64,000 bases of DNA from NCBI GenBank assembly GCA_963725175.1, contig CAVRXH010000006.1, forward strand, positions 2,666,001 to 2,730,000, read 5' to 3'. The notes under the pieces were generated by a model, which was not told where the DNA came from, searched no databases, and saw only the letters and a program-made list of their open reading frames with translations. Position 1 is the stretch's first letter; every line of letters begins with the position of its first letter. Positions 8,833-19,027 of the stretch are shown piece after piece. This stretch comes from DASUBV01 sp963725175 (GTDB lineage: Bacteria > Actinomycetota > Actinomycetes > Streptosporangiales > Streptosporangiaceae). A program made the translations under genes and the position numbers.

Positions 8833-11800
8833 GTGAGCGCGCTGCTGCGCGAGGTCATCGACATCCCGGAGTTGTGGGGCGCCGAGGACTACGTGCTGCG
8901 GCTGACCGACAGCATCGAGCCGGACGCCGTGGCGCGCACCGTTGACGAGTACGTGGTCACGCCCGCGCTGGCCGAGGCATTCGACACCGCGCTCGGGCTG
9001 GTGGCCGAGTCGCTGACGTCGGGGGTGAGCCGGGGGGCGTTCCTGGCGGGGTCGTTCGGGTCGGGCAAGAGCCACTTCATGGCCATCCTGCACGCGCTGC
9101 TGCGGCACGACCCGGCGGCGCGGGCCAAGGCGGAACTGCAACCGGTCATTGCCCGGCACGACGATGTGCTGCTGGACAAGAAGGTGCTGCCGCTGGCCTT
9201 TCACCTGATCGGTGCGGAGTCGCTGGAGCAGGCGCTATTCCGGGGATACCTCCAGCAGATCGCCAAGCTGAATCCGGGGGCACCGCTACCGGCGCTCCAC
9301 CAGTCCGACGCGATTTTCGCGGACGCGGACCGGCTGCGGGCGCGGGACGGGGACGAGCGGTTCTTCGCCGGGCTCAACGGCGGCTCGACCGGTGGCGCCA
9401 CAGCAGGCGGCGGTGCGGACGCCTGGTCGCGGCTGATCGGCAGGAGGGGCACGTGGACTGCCGACTCCTACGCCGCCGCGCGGGCCGCGGAGCCGGGGAC
9501 CGAGCAGCGCCAGCTCCTCGTGACCGCGCTGGCGGAGAATTACTTCAGTGCCTACACCCAGCAGGCCGGCTACGTGGACCTGGACTCGGGCCTGGCGGCC
9601 ATGGCGGCGCACGCGAAGACCCTGGGCTACGACGCCGTCGTGCTGTTCCTGGACGAGCTGGTGCTGTGGCTGGCGTTCTCGGTGCAGGACCGGGAGTTCT
9701 TCCGCCGGGAGTCGCAGAAGCTGACCAAGCTGGTGGAGACCGGCACGGGCACCCGGGCAATCCCGCTGATCTCGTTCGTGGCACGGCAGATGGACCTGCG
9801 CCGCTGGTTCGCCGACGCGGGCGCCAGCGGCGCGGAGCAGGAGGCGCTGGACCGGGCGTTCCGCCATCAGGAGGGCCGGTTCGGCACGCTGGAGCTTGGC
9901 GACGGCAATCTGCCGTATGTCGCCAGCCGGCGGCTGCTGCGCCGCCGCGCGGATAACCCGCAGGCCGACCAGGTGATGGCGGACGCCTTCGCCCGGCTGG
10001 ACCGGCGCTCGGACATCTGGGACGTGCTGCTGGACGGGGTCAACACCGACGACCGGCACCGCGGCGCGGACGAGGCGGCGTTCCGGCTGACGTACCCGTT
10101 CTCCCCGGCGCTGGTGTCCACGCTGCGGGTGCTGGCCAGCGCCATGCAGCGGGAGCGGACGGCGCTGAAGGTCATGCAGCAGATGCTGGTCGACCGGCGG
10201 GACGCGCTGACCGTGGACGACGTGGTCCCGGTCGGCGACTCCTTCGACTACATCGTGCAGGGCCGGGACGCTCTGGACCCGCAGGCCGCGTCGCTGTTCC
10301 GGTCGGCCACGGCGCTGTACCGGGACAAGCTGGCGCCGATCCTGCTCGCCACGCACGGCCTGGAGGCGGACGACGCTGACCACCCCGAGCGGCTGCCGGC
10401 CGGGTTCCTGGCCGACGACCGGCTGGCCAAGACGCTGCTGCTGTCCGCAGTCGCGCCCAAGGTGCCGGCGCTGAAGGAGCTGACGGCGGCCCGGCTCGCG
10501 TCACTCAACCACGGCTCGATCCGGTCTCCGCTGCCCGGCAGCGAAGCGGGCATCGTGCTGGCCAAGGTCCGGGACTGGAGCCGGCGGGTGCCGGAGATCC
10601 ATGTCAGCGGAGACCCGCGCAACCCGGTGATCCGGGTGCAGCTGTCCGAGGTGGACTACGAGTCCGTGGTGGAGAACGCCAAGGGCGAGGACAACGACGG
10701 CCGCCGCCGGGAGCTTATCAAGGAACTGGTGCGCGACGCGCTGGGGGTCACCGAGCGGGACCCGGACGTGTTCGGGGTCTACGCACATCAGGTGATCTGG
10801 CGGGGGTCGCGCCGCGCGGTGGACCTGGTCTTCGGGAACGTGCGGGACCCTGGGTACCTGGCCGAGGATCATTTCCGGGCCCGGCCGGGGACGTGGCGGC
10901 TGGTCGTGGACTTCCCGTTCGACGAGGCGGGGCACTCCACCACCGAGGACCTGGCCCGGGTCGACCGGCTGGTCGAGGGCGGGCTGAAGTCCCGGACCAT
11001 CGTGTGGCTGCCGTGGTTCCTGTCCGAGGACCGGATGCGCGACGTGCGGCGCCTGGTCATCCTGGACTGGCTGCTCGGCGGGGCCGGCGAGCGGTGGACG
11101 GCCAACGCGGATCACCTGTCCGAGGTGGACCGGGCGCAGGCCCGGGCGATCCTGGAGAGCCAGCGCACGGGGCTGCGGGAGGCGCTGCGCCGCGCGGTGC
11201 AGGAGTGCTACGGCGCCGCAGCCCCTTCGCCTGGGACGCTGGCCGATGACGCGGCTCATGACCGGGTACTGGTCAGCCTCGACCCCGGCTTCTCCCCGGC
11301 CCGGCCGGTAGGCGCTGACCTGGCGGCGGCGCTGCGCAACCTGGCCGACCAGGCGTTCTCGGCGACTTATCCGGGCCATCCGCGGTTCGAGCCGGGCGAC
11401 GTCGAGGTTACGGCGCGGGACCTGGCCGCGGTGTACGGGCACGTCGAGCGGGCTGTGGCCGACCAGGACGGGCGGGTGCTGCTGGAGGGTGACATCCCGG
11501 CGGTCCGGCGGGTCGCCAATGCGCTGCATGTCGGCATGGCCGGGGAGACACACTTCCTGTTCGGCGACGACCGGTTCAGCCCATGGGGCGCGGAGTTTGA
11601 GCGGGCCGCGGCCCGGGATGGGCTGCGGCCAGGGGACTCGGTCACCGTGAGCCGGGTACGCGGCTGGATCGACGCGATCCGCCCCGAACTCGGCCTGCGC
11701 GACGAGGTCGCCGACCTGGTCGTGCTGGCCTGGGCGGCGCTGCGGCAGCGGGCCTGGTACCAGCACGGTGCGACCATCCCGGCGCCACGGCCGGGCACCG

Positions 11801-12600
11801 CCCGGCCTGACATGGAGCTGCGGCCCGAGCCGCTGCCGCAGGCCGCCGACTGGCAGGCGGCGACGACGCGGGCCGAGGTCCTGTTCGGGATCCACAGCAA
11901 CCCGTACCTGACCGCGGCCGGGGTGACCGAGTTCACCGAGAGACTCCGCAAGCACCTGGGCGAGTCGGCCGATGCGGCCAGCGGCCTGGTCTCGCGGGTC
12001 GAGCGGGCATACCGGAGCCTCGGCCTGCCCGATGACGGGCCGGGCCGGCTGGCGACGGCCCGCGCCGGGGCGCTTGTGGCGGATATCCTGCGCCGGGCGG
12101 CCAGCCGGGTGCACCTGGTGGAGAGCCTGGCCCGGGCCGAGCTGTCGGGCACGGAAACGGCGGTCGCGAAGTCGCTGAGCCAGGCCGGCAGCGTGGCCGC
12201 CGCGATAGACGGGTTCCGGTGGGAGCGGCTGGAACCGCTGCGCGGTGCCGAGGGCCGCCCGGACGAGCGAGGCCGGGGCGCCGCCGACATCCTGAGGGTG
12301 CTGCGCGAGGCCGTGGCTGCCGACGAGTTCGCGACCCGGCTGGGGCCGGCCCTCACCCGGACTGACGACGCGATTTTCGAGTGGCTGTCGGACAGCCAGC
12401 CGGCCGGGCCGGTGACACAGCCCCAGGTGCTCCGCCCGGACGACGTGAATATCCAGGTGCCGGCGCCGCTGCCGGGCGCGTCCGGGCGGGCGACCAGGGC
12501 GAAGGGCGCATCGTCGCGGGCCGTGCTGGCGCAGCTGGAGACGTTCCTCGACGAGCACCGCGACGACCAGGTCATTGTGGAGTGGCGGGTGCAGGAGTGA
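8833..12600 (+). CDS. pglY: PglY, large BREX ATPase
   Basis: PglY (BrxC-like) is the large P-loop ATPase of BREX. The Walker A motif GSFGSGKS is at residues 73-80 and a Walker B-like LFLDEL segment lies near 270-275. The remainder of the 1,255 residues has no motif I can name beyond family resemblance. I chose GTG 8833, giving VSALLREVIDIPELW, with AGCAGG upstream; the frame extends back to a TTG at 8797 but the added residues look non-coding. A gap of 79 bases separates it from pglX, the largest gap in the operon. Its stop overlaps the GTG of pglZ. Length and position between pglX and pglZ match BREX type 2. Confidence 0.92.
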   Translation: MSALLREVIDIPELWGAEDYVLRLTDSIEPDAVARTVDEYVVTPALAEAFDTALGLVAESLTSGVSRGAFLAGSFGSGKSHFMAILHALLRHDPAARAKAELQPVIARHDDVLLDKKVLPLAFHLIGAESLEQALFRGYLQQIAKLNPGAPLPALHQSDAIFADADRLRARDGDERFFAGLNGGSTGGATAGGGADAWSRLIGRRGTWTADSYAAARAAEPGTEQRQLLVTALAENYFSAYTQQAGYVDLDSGLAAMAAHAKTLGYDAVVLFLDELVLWLAFSVQDREFFRRESQKLTKLVETGTGTRAIPLISFVARQMDLRRWFADAGASGAEQEALDRAFRHQEGRFGTLELGDGNLPYVASRRLLRRRADNPQADQVMADAFARLDRRSDIWDVLLDGVNTDDRHRGADEAAFRLTYPFSPALVSTLRVLASAMQRERTALKVMQQMLVDRRDALTVDDVVPVGDSFDYIVQGRDALDPQAASLFRSATALYRDKLAPILLATHGLEADDADHPERLPAGFLADDRLAKTLLLSAVAPKVPALKELTAARLASLNHGSIRSPLPGSEAGIVLAKVRDWSRRVPEIHVSGDPRNPVIRVQLSEVDYESVVENAKGEDNDGRRRELIKELVRDALGVTERDPDVFGVYAHQVIWRGSRRAVDLVFGNVRDPGYLAEDHFRARPGTWRLVVDFPFDEAGHSTTEDLARVDRLVEGGLKSRTIVWLPWFLSEDRMRDVRRLVILDWLLGGAGERWTANADHLSEVDRAQARAILESQRTGLREALRRAVQECYGAAAPSPGTLADDAAHDRVLVSLDPGFSPARPVGADLAAALRNLADQAFSATYPGHPRFEPGDVEVTARDLAAVYGHVERAVADQDGRVLLEGDIPAVRRVANALHVGMAGETHFLFGDDRFSPWGAEFERAAARDGLRPGDSVTVSRVRGWIDAIRPELGLRDEVADLVVLAWAALRQRAWYQHGATIPAPRPGTARPDMELRPEPLPQAADWQAATTRAEVLFGIHSNPYLTAAGVTEFTERLRKHLGESADAASGLVSRVERAYRSLGLPDDGPGRLATARAGALVADILRRAASRVHLVESLARAELSGTETAVAKSLSQAGSVAAAIDGFRWERLEPLRGAEGRPDERGRGAADILRVLREAVAADEFATRLGPALTRTDDAIFEWLSDSQPAGPVTQPQVLRPDDVNIQVPAPLPGASGRATRAKGASSRAVLAQLETFLDEHRDDQVIVEWRVQE

Positions 12601-15464
12601 CCACCGGGACGGCTGCCCACGCGACCCTCCCGGTACTGCGGGCGCTGCTGGATCAGGCCCGCCGCAAGGACTTCGCATACGGCGTGCTCGGAGTCCGGGC
12701 GCGCCCGGAATGGCTCGGAGCCCCGGCGTTCACCCATGCCGACGTGCCGGTCCGGGTCGTCTCGTGTGTGTCGGCGCTCGCCGTCCGCGAGGCCCTGCTG
12801 GACCGAACGCGCGGCCAGTGGCTGATTGTGCTGACCGACCGCACCGACGATGACCTGGGCGCGGGGATCCTCAGCCACCTCGTCTGGAACCGGCTGCGCA
12901 CGCCCGATCCGTGGGACGCGGTCCGGCTCCGCTTCGCCGCGACCGGGGTCGATCCGGGGCTGACGGCCGCGGCGCAGGATCGCGAGATCGCGACCGGGCT
13001 GCTCACGGCCGCCCCTCCGGCGGGCTGGCAGCCGGCGCCGGGCGGCGTGCTGACTCGTGATCATGCGCTTGGTGCTGTCGCCGCCGCCCACCTGGGCCTG
13101 ACGGACCCGGTTGTCGACGCGGCCAGCGTCCTGGCCTGGACGGCGGATCCGGGGGTGGGCGCGCGAGTGGCGGACCTGCGGGCGCTAGCCGGGGACGCGC
13201 TGACCAGCGCCGTCCTGGACTGGGCGGCGGGATCCGCCGGGGCGGCCGGGCGGCCGCTGCTGGTCCTGCTGCGCGCCGGGGAGACACGGGACGCAGTCCC
13301 GCTCGGCCTGGTCGCGGGCCTGCTCGCCGACGCCCGAGATGGCGCGTCCCCGGCGCCGGGCCAGCCGACCGACAAGCACGCGGCCGCGGACGCGGCGCAG
13401 GTCGCCCGCGAGGCGCTGATCCGGATGGAGCCGCGCCTGGGCGGAGCGGTCCCGCCGGAGGCCACGTTGCGCGCCTGGGCCAGGGAGTCCGCCGCGGTGG
13501 TCAGCGGGATGCTGCAGGACCGCGCGTTGCACGGCAACGCGATGGACCTGCTCGACCGAGCCGACGAGCTGCTCGCCGGGACGCACGCGGACGGCCTGGC
13601 AGGCGGCTCGGACCTGCTGCCCGCCGGGCTGACCCGGCGGCTCGCCTCGCTGGCCGACGCGCTGCGGGCCGCCCTGCCGGACTCGCCGGCAGGCAAGCCA
13701 GCCAGCCCGGACGCGCCGCAGGTCACCGACATCGCGCTGGCCACGGTAGAGCGAGCGTGGGCCGCGGTGGCCGCCCATCAGCTCACCGATGCCGACCCAC
13801 GCACCGCCGCCTTCCACGCGGCGGTGCGGCTGGCGCGCTGGCTGGCCGGGAGTGGCGCGGTGGCGGACACGTCGCTGCCGACTCTGCTGGGCCGTCACCG
13901 CGACAGCGACGCCTGGGCCGACTCGGCTGTGAACGACGCTGCGGCCGGGACTAGCGATCCCGACCTCGGCGCAGGGCTAGCCGCGGTGCTGGCCGGGACA
14001 CGGACCCGGCGGGCGGCACACGACCTGGCGTTCGCCGCGGCGCTGGCCGCGCACACCAGCAGCGACCCGCAGGCTGGGAGCGGCGATCACGAAGAGGTGA
14101 CCCACCTAGAGGACCTGCTTCCGCAGGCAATACTGCCGCTGGCCCGCAGCGCTCCGGTGCTGCTGCTGGTCCTCGACGGGATGAGCGCCGCGGTGGGGAC
14201 GGAGGTGCTGGCCAGCGTGCTGTCGCGGGCCGGCGGTGGCTGGGCCGAGGCGCTGCTGCCCGGACAGGCCCGCCGGGCGACGGCGCTCGCCGTGCTGCCC
14301 ACCCTCACCGAGGTCAGCCGGGCCTCCCTGCTATGCGGCCAGCTCCGGGACGGCGGGCAGGAGACGGAGAAGCAGGGCTACCGGGCGCTGACCACGGCAG
14401 CGGGGCTGCCAGGCGCGGTCCTGTTCCACAAGAAGCCGCTTGACTCGTCCCGGCTCGGGTACGCCGTCGCCGATGACGTTGCGGCGGCCCTGGCCGATGT
14501 GAACGGCTGTCCCCTGGTCACCTGCGTTCTGAATACGATCGATGATGCCCTGGACCGGTCCGATCCCGGTGGTACCGACTGGGGTGCCGATGCCGTCAAG
14601 CACCTGGCACCGCTGCTGGACCGCGCCCGCAATGCCGGGCGGATCGTGGTTCTTACCGCCGACCACGGGCACATCGTGGAGCGCCGCCAGGGGACGCAGC
14701 GACCGCACGCCATCATTTCCAGCAGCCGGTCCCGCGCGGCGGCCGAGCCCGCGGGTGACGGTGAGGTACTCGCCGCAGGCCGGCGGGTGCTGCGGCACGA
14801 CGGCCGGGCGGTGCTAGCCGTGGACGAGCGACTACGCTACGGGCCGCTGAAAGCGGGCTACCACGGCGGCGGCTCCCCTGCCGAGGCGGTAGTCCCGGTG
14901 GCGGTCCTGGTGCCCGGCGCGGTTCCGGAGGGCGTCGACGACCTGGCCCTGGCTCCGCCGCAGGAGCCAGGCTGGTGGATAGACCCGGTCGAGCCCGTGG
15001 CTCCGACGCCGGCCGCGACGGCACATCCGGCATCCGCCGCCCGCGCCGAGCCCGGCCAGCGGCAGCGAGCTCAGCCCGACGCGGCGCTCACCTTGTTCGA
15101 CGAGCCTCCGCGTCCCGGTCCCGAAACGGCTCCGGCTGCCGAGTCCGTCAGCCCGGTCCCGGCAGCCGTGCTGAAGTCCGCCGGGTATGCCGCCCAGAAG
15201 AAGACCGCAGGCCGGGTGTCGGTGACCGATGAGCAGGTTCGCTCGCTGCTCGCCGCGCTGCTGGCCGCCCCGTCCCGCCGCCTGGTCCCGGCGCTGGCGG
15301 CGACGGCGCTGGCCGTGTCGCCGGTCACCCTGCGCGGCGCCGTGCTGCATGCCCAGAAGCTGCTGAACGTGGAGGGCTACCCGGTGCTGCGCGTCGACGC
15401 GGACGGCGCCACCGTGATCCTGGACGAGGGGCTGCTGCGCGAGCAGTTCGGGATCGCGCAGTGA
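12597..15464 (+). CDS. pglZ: PglZ, alkaline-phosphatase-fold BREX protein
   Basis: PglZ is the hallmark BREX protein with an alkaline-phosphatase-superfamily domain. In this 955-residue protein the metal-binding residues are visible as D527 in LLLVLDGMS and as D689, H690 and H692 in LTADHGHI. The N-terminal 500 residues form the variable domain found in BREX-2 PglZ proteins. A Pro/Ala-rich linker lies near 800-850, followed by a C-terminal helical region that resembles a small winged-helix or BREX tail. The GTG start sits inside the pglY stop (GTGA overlap), so I prefer it to the in-frame upstream codons that extend to 12381. The stop overlaps brxD in the same way, indicating translational coupling. 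Confidence 0.92.
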   Translation: MTTGTAAHATLPVLRALLDQARRKDFAYGVLGVRARPEWLGAPAFTHADVPVRVVSCVSALAVREALLDRTRGQWLIVLTDRTDDDLGAGILSHLVWNRLRTPDPWDAVRLRFAATGVDPGLTAAAQDREIATGLLTAAPPAGWQPAPGGVLTRDHALGAVAAAHLGLTDPVVDAASVLAWTADPGVGARVADLRALAGDALTSAVLDWAAGSAGAAGRPLLVLLRAGETRDAVPLGLVAGLLADARDGASPAPGQPTDKHAAADAAQVAREALIRMEPRLGGAVPPEATLRAWARESAAVVSGMLQDRALHGNAMDLLDRADELLAGTHADGLAGGSDLLPAGLTRRLASLADALRAALPDSPAGKPASPDAPQVTDIALATVERAWAAVAAHQLTDADPRTAAFHAAVRLARWLAGSGAVADTSLPTLLGRHRDSDAWADSAVNDAAAGTSDPDLGAGLAAVLAGTRTRRAAHDLAFAAALAAHTSSDPQAGSGDHEEVTHLEDLLPQAILPLARSAPVLLLVLDGMSAAVGTEVLASVLSRAGGGWAEALLPGQARRATALAVLPTLTEVSRASLLCGQLRDGGQETEKQGYRALTTAAGLPGAVLFHKKPLDSSRLGYAVADDVAAALADVNGCPLVTCVLNTIDDALDRSDPGGTDWGADAVKHLAPLLDRARNAGRIVVLTADHGHIVERRQGTQRPHAIISSSRSRAAAEPAGDGEVLAAGRRVLRHDGRAVLAVDERLRYGPLKAGYHGGGSPAEAVVPVAVLVPGAVPEGVDDLALAPPQEPGWWIDPVEPVAPTPAATAHPASAARAEPGQRQRAQPDAALTLFDEPPRPGPETAPAAESVSPVPAAVLKSAGYAAQKKTAGRVSVTDEQVRSLLAALLAAPSRRLVPALAATALAVSPVTLRGAVLHAQKLLNVEGYPVLRVDADGATVILDEGLLREQFGIAQ

Positions 15465-16807
15465 CCGGTCCCGTCTCGCCCCGCCGACGCCGGGAGGTCA
15501 TCGACGCCCTGCGGCGCGGGACGGTCCCGGCGAGCGGCCTGGACCTGCTGGCCGTGGGCCTGGAGCGGTTCACCCCCGCGCTGGACGGGCATCTGGACGC
15601 GGTCGCTGCCGGCGGCTCGGCGTTCACGGCGGTGCGCGGCGAGTACGGCGCGGGCAAGACGTTCGTCACCCGCTACGTCGCCGAGCGCGCGCTACGACGT
15701 GGCCTCGGCGCCGCCGAGGTGCAGATCTCCGAGACCGAGACGCCGCTGCACAAGCTGGAGACGGTCTACCGGCGGATCGGCGAGGCGCTGCGGACAGCGG
15801 CCTTCCCGCCCAGCGCGCTGCGACCGGTGCTGGACTCGTGGCTGTTCACCCTGGAATCCGATGTCACCGCTGCCGACCCGGACCTGGCCGGGCGCGGGCA
15901 GGCCGCGGTCGACGAGGCAGTGGCCAGGCTGCTAGAGCAGCGGCTGGCCGCGGTGTCGGTGCGCACCCCGGCGTTCGCCCAGGCGCTGCGGGCCTACCGC
16001 GGGGCCGTGTCGGCCGGCGACAGGGCCGGGGCGGATGCGCTGGCTGCGTGGCTCGGCGGCCAGCCGCACGTCGCGGCGGCGGCCAAGCGGAGCGCCGGAA
16101 TCCGCGGCGAGCTCGATCACTTCGGGGCGATGGCGTTCCTGCAGGGACTGCTCGAGGTGCTCCGCGACGCCGGCCACCCTGGTCTGCTGCTCGTGCTCGA
16201 CGAGGTCGAGACCCTGCAGCGGGTCCGCGGCGACGTCCGGGACAAGGCGCTCAACGCACTGCGGCAACTGGTCGACGAGATCGACGCGGGCCGGTACCCA
16301 GGGCTGTACCTCGTCATCACCGGCACGCCCGCGTTCTACGACGGGCCGAGCGGAGTGCCGCGGCTGCCGCCGCTGGCCCAGCGCCTGGCCACGGACTTCT
16401 CCACCGACGCCCGGTTCGACAACCCGCGAGCCGTGCAGCTCCGGCTGCCCGGCTTCAGCCGCGACGCGCTGCTGACTCTGGGCGCGAAGGTCCGCGACCT
16501 GTACGCGGACGGCACGGACGAGCCCGACCGGATGCGCAAGACGGTGGACGACGGCTACGTGGGTGAACTTGCCGACGCGGTCACCGGGTCACTGGGCGGG
16601 AAGGTCGGTGTCGCCCCGCGGGTCTTCCTGAAGAAGCTGGTCGCTGACGTGCTGGACCGGGTCGACCAGTTCCCCGACTTCGACCCGCGCCGCCACTACC
16701 GGCTCACGCTCGCCGCGGGCGAGCTGTCCGAGACCGAGCACAGCGCGGCCGCCGCGTCGCTGCCGCCCGCGGCCCGCGCCGACGACATCGACCTTGACCT
16801 GCCGTGA
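15461..16807 (+). CDS. brxD: BrxD, BREX type 2 ATP-binding protein
   Basis: BrxD is the second AAA-type ATPase of BREX-2 (DUF2791 family). The 448-residue protein has Walker A GEYGAGKT at 60-67 and Walker B LLLVLDEVETL near 241-250. A later segment, LYLVITGTPAFYD, resembles the sensor region of STAND/AAA ATPases, and the RLATDFSTDARFDNPR stretch is typical of this family. The GTG start overlaps the pglZ stop by four bases. It lies immediately upstream of brxHI, the usual order for BREX-2. The ligand and exact task in defence are not known from sequence. Confidence 0.9.
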   Translation: MTGPVSPRRRREVIDALRRGTVPASGLDLLAVGLERFTPALDGHLDAVAAGGSAFTAVRGEYGAGKTFVTRYVAERALRRGLGAAEVQISETETPLHKLETVYRRIGEALRTAAFPPSALRPVLDSWLFTLESDVTAADPDLAGRGQAAVDEAVARLLEQRLAAVSVRTPAFAQALRAYRGAVSAGDRAGADALAAWLGGQPHVAAAAKRSAGIRGELDHFGAMAFLQGLLEVLRDAGHPGLLLVLDEVETLQRVRGDVRDKALNALRQLVDEIDAGRYPGLYLVITGTPAFYDGPSGVPRLPPLAQRLATDFSTDARFDNPRAVQLRLPGFSRDALLTLGAKVRDLYADGTDEPDRMRKTVDDGYVGELADAVTGSLGGKVGVAPRVFLKKLVADVLDRVDQFPDFDPRRHYRLTLAAGELSETEHSAAAASLPPAARADDIDLDLP

Positions 16808-16820
16808 TCGGGCCCGCGGT

Positions 16821-16840
16821 GCGGGGCGGTGCGGGGCGGT
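16821..16840 (+). repeat. 10-bp tandem duplication at brxHI start
   Basis: GCGGGGCGGT occurs twice in direct succession, preceded by a degenerate third copy ending in GCGGT. Each copy junction creates a GTG (16819, 16829 and 16839), in three different frames, and only the last is in frame with the helicase. Confidence 0.7.
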
Positions 16841-18974
16841 GAGCTCCGGGCTGGACCGGCTGCACCCGGTCGTGGTGCACCACATCGTCAACAGCCTGGG
16901 CTGGCCGTCGCTGCGGGCGCTGCAGGAGGAGGCGGCCGGCCCGGTGCTGGACGGGGCGGATGCCCTGCTGCTGGCCCCGACGGCGGGCGGCAAGACCGAA
17001 GCCGCGGTGTTCCCGCTGCTGACCGCGATGGAGCAGCAGCGCTGGGGCGGGCTGTCGGTTATCTACGTGTGCCCGCTGAAGGCGCTGCTCAACAACCTGC
17101 TGCCCCGCCTGGAGAGCTATGCGGGCTGGCTGGGCCGACGGGCCGCGATCTGGCACGGCGACATCAGCGCAGGGGCGCGGCAGCGGATCCTGCGGGAACC
17201 ACCGGACCTGCTGCTGACTACGCCCGAGTCATTGGAGGCCATGCTCATCAGCCTCAAGGTCGAGCACGGGAGGATCTTCGCTGACCTGCGGGCCATCGTT
17301 GTGGATGAAATTCATGCCTTTGCGGGCGACGACCGAGGCTGGCACCTGCTGGCCGTGCTCGAGCGGCTGACGCGGGTGACAGGGCGGCCGATCCAGCGGA
17401 TCGGCCTGTCGGCCACGGTCGGGAACCCGGCCGGGCTGCTGGACTGGCTGCAGGGGTCGGGCCGAGGCCGTAGGCAGGGCGTCGTGGTGGCGCCGGATGC
17501 AGCCCCCGCCCCAGGCATCCAGGGGGCCGCCGGGCGGCCGCCCGGCGATATCGAGCTGGACTACGTGGGGTCGGTGAGCAATGCGGCGACCGTGATCGCG
17601 TCGCTGCACCGGGGCGAGAAGCGGCTGGTGTTCTGCGACTCCCGGCAGCTCGTGGAGGAGATCGGCGCCGCGCTGCGGGACCGCGGGGTGACGACGTTCC
17701 TGTCCCACGCATCCCTGCCGCTCGACCAGCGGCGCCGCGCGGAGCAGGCGTTCGCGCAGGCGCGCGACTGCGTGATCGTGGCGACCTCGACGCTGGAGCT
17801 GGGAATTGACGTTGGTGACCTGGACCGGGTTATCCAGGTCAACGACCCGCCCAGCGTGGCCTCGTTCCTGCAGCGCATCGGCCGGACCGGGCGGCGCGAC
17901 GGGAGCAGCCGCAACTGCCTGTTCCTCGCCCTGGGCACCGGCCCTCTGCTGTGGGCGGCCGGCCTGGCACATCTATGGGGCCAGGGCTATGTCGAGCCGG
18001 TGGTGGCTCCGCCCGAGCCGCGGCACATCGTCGCCCAGCAGCTGCTCGCGCTGTGCCTGCAGGAGCACCGGATCGGCCGCCGATTGTGGGCGCAGGGGTG
18101 GAACGGGCTCGCCCCGTTCGATACCAGCGCCGAACCGATACTGGCGTACCTGGTTGACCAGGGGTTCATCGACCGGGACGGCGAGCTGCTGTTCATCGGG
18201 CCGGCCGCCGAGCAGCGGTTCGGGCACCGCCACTTCATGGGCATGACGGCGGTCTTCACGGCCCCGCCGCAGTTCACTGTCCTCGCCGGGCGGGAGGAAG
18301 TCGGGCGGACCGATCCCATGCTGCTGACCGAGAAAGCCGACGGTCCGCGGCTGCTGCTGCTCGGCGGCCGGAGCTGGAAGGTGACCTGGACCGACTGGAC
18401 GCGGCGGCGCTGTTACGTCGAGCCAGCCGAGGGCGGGGGCAAGGCCCGCTGGCTGACTCCCGGCGTGTCAGGGGCCAGCTTCGCACTGGCCCGCGCCGTG
18501 CGGGAAGTGCTGCTCGGCGCGGGCCCGCCGGTAGCGCTGACCCAGCGGGCCACCAGGGTCCTGGCGCAGGTTCGCGACGAGCATGTCGCGGCGGTGCACC
18601 CGGGGGGCACGGTGATTGTCCGGGACAACGATGATGTCCGCTGGTGGACCTGGGCGGGGTACCGGGCTAACGCCACGCTTGCCGCGACGCTGTCGCACCT
18701 GACGGACAGCGTGCAGCGGTTCGACGACGCCAGCATCCGGATGCGCGGTGACCTCAGCCTAGAGATGTGGAAGGCAGGGACGGCGGACGCCGCGGAGCGG
18801 CTGTGCCTGCCTGAGGTGGACCAGCGGGCGCTGACGGGGCTGAAGTTCAGCGAGGCGCTGCCGGAGCGCCTGGCGACTGCCACCCTCGCTGCCCGCCTCG
18901 CCGACCTGGACTCCGCGGCGCAGGTGCTGGCCGAGCCCGCGCGCTTCACCATCGTCAGCGACGGCCCATCCTGA
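16839..18974 (+). CDS. brxHI: BrxHI, Lhr-like DEAD/DEAH-box helicase of BREX type 2
   Basis: This superfamily 2 helicase of 711 residues closes the BREX operon. Motif I reads APTAGGKT near 47-54, motif II is DEIH at 156-159, motif III is SAT at 191-193, and motif VI is QRIGRTGRR near 345-353. The C-terminal 350 residues match the accessory region of Lhr-like helicases. I prefer GTG 16839, giving VSSGLDRLHPVVVHH; TTG 16794 would overlap brxD but adds Arg/Gly-rich residues that look non-coding. A 10-bp tandem duplication sits exactly at this start. No terminator hairpin is obvious downstream before the toxin-antitoxin genes, which face the other way. Confidence 0.9.
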   Translation: MSSGLDRLHPVVVHHIVNSLGWPSLRALQEEAAGPVLDGADALLLAPTAGGKTEAAVFPLLTAMEQQRWGGLSVIYVCPLKALLNNLLPRLESYAGWLGRRAAIWHGDISAGARQRILREPPDLLLTTPESLEAMLISLKVEHGRIFADLRAIVVDEIHAFAGDDRGWHLLAVLERLTRVTGRPIQRIGLSATVGNPAGLLDWLQGSGRGRRQGVVVAPDAAPAPGIQGAAGRPPGDIELDYVGSVSNAATVIASLHRGEKRLVFCDSRQLVEEIGAALRDRGVTTFLSHASLPLDQRRRAEQAFAQARDCVIVATSTLELGIDVGDLDRVIQVNDPPSVASFLQRIGRTGRRDGSSRNCLFLALGTGPLLWAAGLAHLWGQGYVEPVVAPPEPRHIVAQQLLALCLQEHRIGRRLWAQGWNGLAPFDTSAEPILAYLVDQGFIDRDGELLFIGPAAEQRFGHRHFMGMTAVFTAPPQFTVLAGREEVGRTDPMLLTEKADGPRLLLLGGRSWKVTWTDWTRRRCYVEPAEGGGKARWLTPGVSGASFALARAVREVLLGAGPPVALTQRATRVLAQVRDEHVAAVHPGGTVIVRDNDDVRWWTWAGYRANATLAATLSHLTDSVQRFDDASIRMRGDLSLEMWKAGTADAAERLCLPEVDQRALTGLKFSEALPERLATATLAARLADLDSAAQVLAEPARFTIVSDGPS

Positions 18975-19027
18975 CGGGGCCGAGATTCCTCTGTGTCCGC
19001 CGATCTTTAGGCTGGGGACAAGGTAGG

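Noticed and set aside
10501..13091. Long minus-strand open frames opposite pglY and pglZ
   Set aside because: Arg/Pro/Gly/Ala-rich translations without domains; they mirror the high third-position GC of the real genes.
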